From: Cyanobacteriota bacterium
Lineage (GTDB): Bacteria > Cyanobacteriota > Cyanobacteriia > Phormidesmidales > Phormidesmidaceae
Assembly: GCA_027619675.1 (NCBI GenBank)
Contig: JAQCHG010000132.1
Location: 1-5,864, forward strand
Direction: 5' to 3'
DNA: 5,864 bases
Shown: one piece after another, positions 1 through 5,014 of the stretch
How the letters are laid out: every line of letters begins with the position of its first letter
Position numbering within the stretch: the stretch's first letter is position 1
Program-made: the position numbers and the translations under genes
Notes under the pieces: generated by a model
What the model saw: the letters and a program-made list of their open reading frames with translations, nothing else
What the model was told of the DNA's origin: nothing
Database searches by the model: none

Positions 1-1
1 C

Positions 2-367
2 ATTCCCGTCGTCGGGAACTGGCTGGATGCCTCCAGTCTGGTGCTGTCGGTGGTCATCGGTGCCGCCCTGTTTGCAGGCATTCAGCTCGGGGAGGTGTGG
101 CCCCTGGTGACGGCCATGAAGACCACGAAGGCGAAGAACTGGGGCAGCAAAATGCTGTTTCTGGTGTCGTTGGCCTGCGTTTGTTATGCCATCGACGCCG
201 TGGCCTGCTCCTTCTTCTGGCCCCCACTGAAGGTGCCGTTCGAGCAGTTCCGCTGGGCGGCGCTGCTGTCGGATGTGGCCTGGGGGAATCTCTTTGTCAC
301 GTTGGTGACGCTGTTTGGTCTATCTGCTTATGTCTGGCTCTGGCGGCAGATTGCGCGGGTGATGTAG
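2..367 (+). CDS. Small three-helix membrane protein, 5' end outside window
   Basis: The frame is open from the window edge to the TAG at 365-367, giving 121 visible residues. A GTG at 41 is the first internal start, but the open upstream codons suggest the true start lies to the left. I do not recognise the family. Three hydrophobic segments are visible, at about residues 11-28, 51-69 and 92-113 of the visible part. A short Lys-rich loop (AMKTTKAKNWGSK) separates the first two, and an aromatic/charged loop (PPLKVPFEQFRW) separates the last two. This predicts an integral membrane protein with little soluble mass. Only 49 bases separate its stop from the preferred ATG of the ATPase, with no terminator between, so co-transcription is likely. 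It could be a membrane partner of that ATPase, comparable in position to the small Spd-type proteins next to TraB in Streptomyces plasmids. That role is inference from context only. Confidence 0.7.
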   Translation: MPVVGNWLDASSLVLSVVIGAALFAGIQLGEVWPLVTAMKTTKAKNWGSKMLFLVSLACVCYAIDAVACSFFWPPLKVPFEQFRWAALLSDVAWGNLFVTLVTLFGLSAYVWLWRQIARVM

Positions 368-416
368 GGCTTTGCAAACCTGTCTGCCCTCGGCTTTGGC
401 TGGGGGCTTTTGTCTT

Positions 417-1847
417 ATGGATGAACTGAAACTGGAATTACAAAACCGCGCTATTTCGCGGGCGGCGGTGGGCATGTCTACGACGGCTCAGGTGGCGGCG
501 GTCGCTTCGGCACTCTGTTGGCCTGTGGGTCTTTGGGTGGGCGGTTGGCTGGGGGTGGCGGCGCTGGCCAGTGCGGCGGTGTTGGTGATGGGGGGCACGG
601 TGGCGGCCATCGATGAGGAGATTAAGGCGATCGAGGCGGGCGATAAGGTCAAGATCAAGGGTTGGCTGACGGAGGGGGATGTGCTGGAGGCGATGGAGCG
701 CCATGGTCTGGGGGGCGCGGCTGAGTCCCCAAAGATTCAGGGCACCAGCGGTCAGGCTCCGACGGAGAGCCCGTCATCCTCAGACCCGACTCAGACGGCA
801 CCTACCGCCGGGTCTGAGGCTTCGTCTTCTGCTGGTGCCCTACCCCGGGGTGTTTTAGCCCTACGGCCTGAGACGCATTTGAAGCTGCTAGCCCCCAGCA
901 GGGGCGGCAAAACCAATACGCTGCTTCACCTGCTGCGGGAGGCTAAGCGGGTCACCTACGTCACCCTGAAGGATTCGGATCGCGTTCCCCAGCACTGGCG
1001 GGGCTATCGGCTTCGGCCTTTCAACATCCACCGGGATGTTGCTGCTGTATTGAGTGAGGTGCAGGCGACGGTGGGGGCCATTCTGGACGGGACGGACCGG
1101 GGGGAGCATTGGCTGGTGGTGGATGAGGCCCTGGCCATTACGGATCTGCTCCAGGCCAGTGCTGAGGATGAGGCGGATCGGGCCACGGCGCGGGAGTTTT
1201 CTTCTCTCATCAAGTTGCACTTGGCGACGGGGGCGGCCCAGGGGGCGCGGTTGGCGCTGATGTCCCAGACTCAAAATGGCACGGACATTAAGGGCATTTC
1301 GGCGGCTAGTTTGCAGAATCTCTGGACGGTGGTGTGTGGGTCGGAGCGCTGTGCGGAGGGGCTGCGCCATTTGGTGCCTTGGTATCAAAAGCATGTGGGG
1401 GGCCTGACGGCGGAGCAGGTGGCTGAGTTGAGGGCGCTCACCACTGGGTTCTATCAATTGGCCAGTGTGAAGGGGGAGGCGGTGCTCTGTGCTTTTCCGC
1501 AGTTTGTGGGGGATCTCCAGCCCTGTGGGGTACCGGGGGCAGAGGAGACCGTCTCGTCAGCCGCGCCAGCGGCTTCGGATGCCACGGACCCAGAACCGAA
1601 GTCGTTGCCCCAACGGATTAGCGACTATCTCCAGCGCCATGGCGAGGCGAAGACGGCTCGGGAGGTGCGCGGGGCTTGCACGCGACCGACGGATACCCAC
1701 AGGGCCACGGTGGATGAGGTGCGGACGGTCTTGGCAGCGATGGTGGCGGCAGGGGAGGTCCAGCAGTGGGATGAGGGCAACACGGCCCGTTACCAGAGCA
1801 CGGGTCAGAGCCCCGAGCGCTGCTCTGAGGGTGTGGGTGACGCCTAA
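417..1847 (+). CDS. Membrane-anchored FtsK/HerA-type P-loop ATPase with C-terminal winged helix
   Basis: I prefer the ATG at 417 (476 residues): a GGGGG run lies 10 bases upstream, and the protein then opens with a charged amphipathic stretch. An in-frame TTG at 372 would add 15 residues. Domains in order: two hydrophobic segments (about 22-42 and 44-64); a short charged helix; a disordered Ser/Thr/Pro/Ala linker (about 99-145); then the motor. Walker A is APSRGGKT (159-166, Lys165). Walker B is WLVVDEA (Asp236, Glu237). A strand ending in LMSQTQ (Gln284) matches the conserved Gln of the FtsK/HerA superfamily. Residues about 395-462 form a winged-helix-like C-terminal domain after a second low-complexity linker. 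This order, anchor-motor-winged helix, is that of DNA pumps such as FtsK and the conjugative TraB. It probably moves DNA at the membrane with ATP hydrolysis. A phage packaging or morphogenesis ATPase is an alternative. ATPase class is well supported; substrate and process are inferred. Confidence 0.8.
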   Translation: MDELKLELQNRAISRAAVGMSTTAQVAAVASALCWPVGLWVGGWLGVAALASAAVLVMGGTVAAIDEEIKAIEAGDKVKIKGWLTEGDVLEAMERHGLGGAAESPKIQGTSGQAPTESPSSSDPTQTAPTAGSEASSSAGALPRGVLALRPETHLKLLAPSRGGKTNTLLHLLREAKRVTYVTLKDSDRVPQHWRGYRLRPFNIHRDVAAVLSEVQATVGAILDGTDRGEHWLVVDEALAITDLLQASAEDEADRATAREFSSLIKLHLATGAAQGARLALMSQTQNGTDIKGISAASLQNLWTVVCGSERCAEGLRHLVPWYQKHVGGLTAEQVAELRALTTGFYQLASVKGEAVLCAFPQFVGDLQPCGVPGAEETVSSAAPAASDATDPEPKSLPQRISDYLQRHGEAKTAREVRGACTRPTDTHRATVDEVRTVLAAMVAAGEVQQWDEGNTARYQSTGQSPERCSEGVGDA

Positions 1848-1858
1848 ATCAGCCGTGT

Positions 1859-1875
1859 GGGTGGGGTGGGGTGGG
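1859..1875 (+). other. G-quadruplex motif, plus strand
   Basis: GGGTGGGGTGGGGTGGG has four runs of at least three G separated by single T loops, the pattern with the highest expected quadruplex stability. It lies 11 bases after the ATPase stop codon, so the ATPase mRNA would carry it as RNA. The same bases form the left arm of the inner hairpin, so quadruplex and hairpin are mutually exclusive. Confidence 0.7.
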
Positions 1876-1888
1876 CGCACCCACGCGA

Positions 1889-1906
1889 CCCACCCCACCC
1901 CCGCCC
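1889..1906 (-). other. G-quadruplex motif, minus strand
   Basis: CCCACCCCACCCCCGCCC on the plus strand reads on the minus strand as four G-runs with one-base loops. It lies 3' of the RHH-protein gene, so that transcript would also meet a G4 motif soon after its stop codon. It mirrors the motif at 1859-1875 and forms the right arm of the same hairpin. Confidence 0.65.
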
Positions 1907-1935
1907 ACGGGCAAACACCCACACCACCCACACTC

Positions 1936-2898
1936 TTAGGCGTTCTCTTCTGGGTCTGGCGAAGGCGGCGGCAAGTTCAATGCTTCAAAGGGCGGGTCTT
2001 GACTGACGGGCTCTGGGCTCTGATGCCTGGCTTCCAGGTCCCGATCGATTTGCATCAGAACAAGTAGGGCGTTAGATGAAGCACACGCGGGATCCACGAT
2101 GAAGGCGTTGGGATATTTGGCACGTATCTCGGCCAAGTTTTGATGCATGTCGGCAATAGTGCGGGGGGAAAGACGGAAGCCATGGGGCAGGGACACCTCC
2201 CTCGGTACGGTGGGCAGCGCTGCGCTCGGGTCTGGGGACACGGGGGACATCGAAGGTAAGGACCTGGACCCTAACTGCGCTGTGGCGTTGAATTCATCGA
2301 CTCCAGACGCTGGCTGACCATACACCGGCGGGGCAATCACGTCGGCAGGGGGACTGGACGCTGCTGGGCTGGGGGAAAACCAGGGGTCTTCTGAGTCATG
2401 GGCAGCGCCCAGGTCCAGGTTCTGGGCGGTTTCAACGGGCGGTGGGGACTCAGGCAGTGCCACGGCGGCAGATAAGGTGGCGAACAGGGTCGGGGGGTCT
2501 GCGGCTGGGTTCAGCGCGGGAACTTCTTTCTGCAAGTTCTCTAGGGTGCTGCGCGCGATCGCTTGGCCTGTCACTTTGATCTGTTCAAAGACGCCGACGG
2601 CACGTTTTTGAACCCGCTCTACAAAGCGATGGGGCGGGTCTTCAGGGGTGGGTTCTGGCCCACGGGTTTCAGTGGCGGCGGGAGCTGAAGTTGCGGTAGC
2701 GGTGATGTCGTCGATGTCTTCTAGGAGTAGATCGCCAACATCTTCTCCGGCAAAAAAACGCTCCAGAATTTGCACGAGGGCCTGGGATAGGGTCGCGATG
2801 CCCATGGCCTGTTGGAGTTGGAGCACTCTATCGTGCAATTCCTTGGGCAGGTGTGCCTGAATTCGGGGATGTTCTTGTAGCCAGGTCAGCGAAGCCAT
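1936..2898 (-). CDS. Ribbon-helix-helix-like DNA-binding protein with long disordered tail
   Basis: I start at the ATG whose complement is 2896-2898 (320 residues), because the predicted fold begins right after it. A GTG at 2988 would add 30 residues with no plausible domain. No Shine-Dalgarno sequence precedes either start. Residues 12-50 look like a ribbon-helix-helix unit: strand RIQAHLP, helix KELHDRVLQLQQAMG, turn, helix TLSQALVQILERFF. Such units bind operators as dimers in plasmid copy-control, partition and antitoxin regulators. An acidic stretch follows (52-64), then an amphipathic helix (about 91-126), then about 110 residues rich in Pro, Ser and Ala that look disordered. A second helical segment (243-292) precedes a Pro-rich end. 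The gene is divergent from the recombinase, so it may control both. Most RHH regulators are far shorter, so the long tail is unusual and may carry a partner-binding role. No family name can be assigned. Confidence 0.65.
   Translation of the reverse strand: MASLTWLQEHPRIQAHLPKELHDRVLQLQQAMGIATLSQALVQILERFFAGEDVGDLLLEDIDDITATATSAPAATETRGPEPTPEDPPHRFVERVQKRAVGVFEQIKVTGQAIARSTLENLQKEVPALNPAADPPTLFATLSAAVALPESPPPVETAQNLDLGAAHDSEDPWFSPSPAASSPPADVIAPPVYGQPASGVDEFNATAQLGSRSLPSMSPVSPDPSAALPTVPREVSLPHGFRLSPRTIADMHQNLAEIRAKYPNAFIVDPACASSNALLVLMQIDRDLEARHQSPEPVSQDPPFEALNLPPPSPDPEENA
2555..2562. repeat. HIP1 octamer GCGATCGC
   Basis: GCGATCGC is the highly iterated palindrome typical of many cyanobacterial chromosomes. 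I find one copy in 5.9 kb, inside the RHH-protein gene. This is weak lineage evidence, and the low count would fit mobile DNA in a HIP1-rich host. Confidence 0.6.
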
Positions 2899-3065
2899 TG
2901 CAGGAGGATTTCTAGGGCGACGGTAATATTTCGGCGCTAAAAATGACGGACAAACGCCAGAAGAATCATAGCGCAGGAACGCCCACACTCATTTCAAGAT
3001 CAGTAGCCAACCCATTAATAAACTCTCTCGAAGATCGGATTTCTAGAATTAGGTACTATCACTTA

Positions 3066-3094
3066 TTGACTAATGAGTTCCAGGGAAATATCTT
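3066..3094 (+). promoter_or_regulatory. Candidate sigma-70 promoter, distal to recombinase
   Basis: TTGACT (3066-3071) and TATCTT (3089-3094) are separated by 17 bases, matching 5 of 6 and 4 of 6 consensus positions. Transcription would start near 3101, leaving about 315 bases of leader before the recombinase ATG. It could therefore drive a long-leader mRNA or a separate short transcript. Confidence 0.4.
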
Positions 3095-3217
3095 ATTATA
3101 GAATTGGCGTCGAATGCACAGGCTTTTCAAGTGCATTTTTTAAACCAATTTATTGCTTCTGCTCAAATTTTTTCCGCTTTTGCAAATTTAGCTGCTTTTT
3201 TCCGTTTCGGTCAGTCT

Positions 3218-3248
3218 ATAGATCGTTGATGCTCTGAGTCCGATCTAT
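3218..3248. promoter_or_regulatory. Perfect 8-bp dyad, candidate operator
   Basis: ATAGATCG (3218-3225) and CGATCTAT (3241-3248) are exact reverse complements around a 15-base spacer. The half-site centres are 23 bp apart, about two helical turns, which suits a dimer or paired dimers binding one face of the DNA. The half-sites share the AGATCG core found elsewhere in this region. Confidence 0.5.
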
Positions 3249-3324
3249 TTCCATTTAGTCTTATTCATTCATCATTCAGCCCGGAAAGCATGGCGTTGAT
3301 AGCTCATGCGACGGGGCATCACGA

Positions 3325-3353
3325 TTGACTCCCGATCTCACAGCGAGGATAGG
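3325..3353 (+). promoter_or_regulatory. Candidate proximal promoter of the recombinase with internal site
   Basis: TTGACT (3325-3330) lies 17 bases before GATAGG (3348-3353), a weak -10. Transcription would begin near 3360, about 58 bases before the recombinase ATG. The spacer contains CCGATCT (3332-3338), one of the recurring AGATCGG-type sites, so a bound regulator would block polymerase. The poor -10 fits a promoter that is normally weak or tightly controlled. Confidence 0.35.
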
Positions 3354-3417
3354 GCTGCTGATTGGCCTATTGCGGGGATAGTTTGGGCAGATGCCTGTCC
3401 TGAAAATCACGTAAAAA

Positions 3418-4749
3418 ATGGCAAAGAATATTGATTTTAAGGAGCGATTGGCACAGGTCAATACACAACTGAAGCAAGCCAAGTTGGGGGTGGCGATTCG
3501 TCAGCGGGGCAATCGCCTTTACCTCCGGGCGGTGCTGCCGCCGAAGCCGAACTCTGACAAGGGAAAGGATTATCAGCAAGACATTGCCACGGGCTTTAAG
3601 GCGGTGGTGCCGGGGCTGAAGTCGGCGGAGAAGATGGCGAAGACGCTGGCGGGGCAGCTCGCGGGCAAGACGTTTGATTGGAGCGACTATGGGGTTGTGG
3701 TCCGCTCGGACGATGACAAGACGGTGGCGGAGTGGGGGGCGGCGATGAAGGCTGAGTTCTTCAATCGCCATCCCCGCACGCCTGCGAAGGAGGAGTCCTG
3801 GCGCAATACTTACGGGACGTATCTGAAGCGGTTGCCGCCGGAGGAGATTCTGACGCTGGATTTGCTCCAGCAGACGTTGATTGAACGGTCGGCACCGGAC
3901 AGTTGCGTCCGCCGTTATATGGCCTATGCCTTTGCCAAGCTAGGGGAGTTGGCGGGCCTGGATAGGACGCCCATCTTGGCGTTGAAGGGAAAGTATTCTC
4001 TCCTCCATGCGGCACCCCGGGGTCTCCCCAGTGACCAGACAATCGTTGAGGCGATTCAGGGGATTCCGGAGCCCTGTTTTCGAGGGGCGGTGGCGTTCAT
4101 TGCCACCTATGGTCTACGGCCCCATGAGGTATTCCACATTGAGGAGAGGAATCTCTTGTACCTCGGCATTGGACCTAAGACGAAGACGGGGCGACGCACG
4201 GTACCACCACTTCTCCCAGAATGGGTGGATCTGTTTGACCTGGAATCGGTACGGCTGCCACAGATCACGGCGAAGACGAATTCTGGCTATGGGCGCAGGC
4301 TGAGCATCTGGGCGAAACAATACGAGCTGCCGTTTAAGCTCTATGACCTCCGCCATGCTTGGGCGGTCCGAGCGCTGAAGTTCAATATCGCGCCGAGTCT
4401 CTCGGCGAAGTGGATGGGGCATTCGCTCATGGTCCACAACAAGGTCTATCAGGCTTGGATTTCATCGGAGATGGAGCAGCAGATCTACCTTGAGTCGGTG
4501 CCGGGAGCCCGGGGGTATTTTGCGCCTGAGGCGATCTCTGAGGTTGATCTCGATGGGGAGATGGAGGGTCTGGACGATGACGGTGTCGATGAGGCTCTGG
4601 AGAGTCTGGATGGTCTGGATCTTCTAGATGTTGACCTGGAGGCGCTTGATGCTGAGCTGGAGGATCTGGATGTCGGGGAGGGGGACCTGGAGGCGCTCGA
4701 TGCTGAGCTGGAGGCAAGGGCGGATCTAGGGGCTGGGGCGATGCTCTAG
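3418..4749 (+). CDS. int: Tyrosine recombinase (integrase) with acidic C-terminal tail
   Basis: 443 residues from the ATG at 3418. This is the first sensible start; it follows an A-run without a Shine-Dalgarno sequence. It cuts and rejoins DNA at att sites through a covalent Tyr intermediate. The N-terminus (about 15-85) looks like an arm-type DNA-binding domain. Residues about 103-187 form the helical core-binding domain. Catalytic positions are complete but for one: Arg234 in TYGLRPHE, a beta-hairpin Lys (Lys254 or Lys256) in PKTKTGRR, Arg312 in LYDLRHAWA, His335 in WMGHS and nucleophile Tyr344 in NKVYQ, nine residues after that His. The first His of the usual HxxR motif is Tyr309. Length to about 374 fits the family. 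Residues 375-443 are an added tail with 28 Asp/Glu and one Arg, containing DLEALDAELE twice. Position beside a repeat-rich non-coding stretch and an excisionase-like gene supports a role in element integration and excision. Confidence 0.93.
   Translation: MAKNIDFKERLAQVNTQLKQAKLGVAIRQRGNRLYLRAVLPPKPNSDKGKDYQQDIATGFKAVVPGLKSAEKMAKTLAGQLAGKTFDWSDYGVVVRSDDDKTVAEWGAAMKAEFFNRHPRTPAKEESWRNTYGTYLKRLPPEEILTLDLLQQTLIERSAPDSCVRRYMAYAFAKLGELAGLDRTPILALKGKYSLLHAAPRGLPSDQTIVEAIQGIPEPCFRGAVAFIATYGLRPHEVFHIEERNLLYLGIGPKTKTGRRTVPPLLPEWVDLFDLESVRLPQITAKTNSGYGRRLSIWAKQYELPFKLYDLRHAWAVRALKFNIAPSLSAKWMGHSLMVHNKVYQAWISSEMEQQIYLESVPGARGYFAPEAISEVDLDGEMEGLDDDGVDEALESLDGLDLLDVDLEALDAELEDLDVGEGDLEALDAELEARADLGAGAML
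4633..4714 (+). repeat. In-frame 51-bp-spaced duplication in recombinase tail
   Basis: The 31 bases at 4633-4663 recur at 4684-4714 with one silent difference (CTT versus CTC). The offset is 51 bases, or 17 codons, so the frame is kept and DLEALDAELE is encoded twice. This looks like a recent tandem duplication that lengthened the acidic tail. Confidence 0.85.
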
Positions 4750-5010
4750 GCTGCCCTAGGGACGGCCCTATCTGGAGCGATACGTTTGCCTGGTTTCGGG
4801 TTGTTTTGATGCGATGAGCCTCTGCTGAATTCGTTCGACAGGGGCTCTACATTAACCGCTGGGTAAGGGGTTCAGGGATTTGAATTGGTTCAACGGGGAT
4901 TGAATGTTCTGGCGGGAACGGAATTATCAACATCGTACTGATTTGCTGAATCGCTTACCCATCAGGGGGTTCAGCGGTTGGGTTGGGGGCTGTCCTACGG
5001 GTTGCCCTAT
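4749..5010. repeat. Pair of 23-bp imperfect direct repeats bracketing the int/xis-like junction
   Basis: 4749-4771 and 4988-5010 match at 18 of 23 positions without gaps, sharing GGCTG, CCTA and GCCCTAT. One copy starts at the recombinase stop codon. The other ends just before the stop of the excisionase-like gene. The first copy also contains the palindrome CCCTAGGG (4754-4761). They could be recombinase or excisionase sites, or related terminator sequences. Confidence 0.45.
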
Positions 5011-5014
5011 TGGC
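4750..5014. other. Convergent non-coding stretch, candidate attachment-site region
   Basis: This 265-bp stretch lies between the recombinase (plus) and the excisionase-like gene (minus). I see no credible gene in it. It is dense in short repeats: the ends of the 23-bp direct repeats, a hairpin at 4816-4847, tandem imperfect copies beginning GGTTCA (4869-4885 and 4887-4905), GGGGTTCAG twice (4867-4875, 4966-4974) and an interrupted 14-bp inverted repeat (4854-4979). Clusters like this beside an integrase gene are typical of attP regions with arm and core sites. No core crossover site can be named from one sequence. Confidence 0.4.
4816..4847 (+). terminator. Hairpin downstream of recombinase, weak terminator candidate
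   Basis: GAGCCTCTG (4816-4824) pairs with CAGGGGCTC (4839-4847), nine pairs including one T-G wobble, around a 14-base loop. It lies 66 bases after the recombinase stop. The following bases (TACATT) are not a T-run, so it may end transcription inefficiently or may instead be part of the attachment region. Confidence 0.35.

Larger units (their letters stand above)
1831..1943. repeat. Imperfect palindrome at convergent gene ends, possible bidirectional terminator
   Basis: The tails of the two converging genes and the 88 bases between them form nested inverted repeats. Outer arms: ACGCCTAA (1840-1847) and TTAGGCGT (1936-1943), each containing the stop codon of one gene. Inner arms: 1857-1875 pairs with 1889-1908 through 18 Watson-Crick pairs, one T-G wobble and one bulged C at 1902, around a 13-base loop. 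The stem is almost all G on one side and C on the other. Neither side has a T-run, so this is not a textbook intrinsic terminator, but such a stable hairpin between convergent genes would plausibly stop or protect both transcripts. Confidence 0.7.
2899..3417. promoter_or_regulatory. 519-bp divergent control region
   Basis: No convincing gene lies between the start of the RHH-protein gene (minus) and the recombinase gene (plus). The middle (about 2990-3290) is AT-rich, in contrast to the GC-rich genes around it. It holds two candidate plus-strand promoters (3066-3094 and 3325-3353). It holds four AGATCG/CGATCT sites and one further AGATC, and a perfect 8-bp dyad (3218-3248). TTTTTTCCG occurs twice, 28 bases apart (3168-3176, 3196-3204), and GGATTTCTAG twice (2906-2915, 3037-3046). 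There is also an ATTC-rich short repeat (3263-3278) and a weak GCATG/CATGC dyad (3288-3309). A -10-like TATGAT on the minus strand (2970-2965) might serve the RHH gene, but its nearest -35-like hexamer is 21 bases away. Binding by the RHH protein is the simplest reading. Confidence 0.6.

Noticed and set aside
1489..2067. 192-codon plus-strand ORF across the convergent junction
   Set aside because: It is a frame-shifted reading of the ATPase end and of the antisense of the RHH gene. It is extremely Arg-rich, typical of an off-frame reading in GC-rich DNA.
2902..2908. Strong Shine-Dalgarno-like AGGAGG on the plus strand
   Set aside because: No start codon with an open frame lies at a suitable distance, and the adjacent real gene runs on the other strand.
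3073..3237. 54-codon plus-strand ORF in the divergent region, rich in Phe and Cys
   Set aside because: Its composition follows from the T-rich DNA, it has no ribosome binding site, and its ATG lies before the start predicted from the nearby promoter.
3263..3278. ATTC-type short tandem repeat, considered as a CRISPR or iteron fragment
   Set aside because: It is only 16 bases, with imperfect units and no spacers; too short for either.
3276..3482. 68-codon minus-strand ORF overlapping the recombinase start
   Set aside because: It crosses the promoter and first 65 bases of a certain gene, with no recognisable fold and no start signal.
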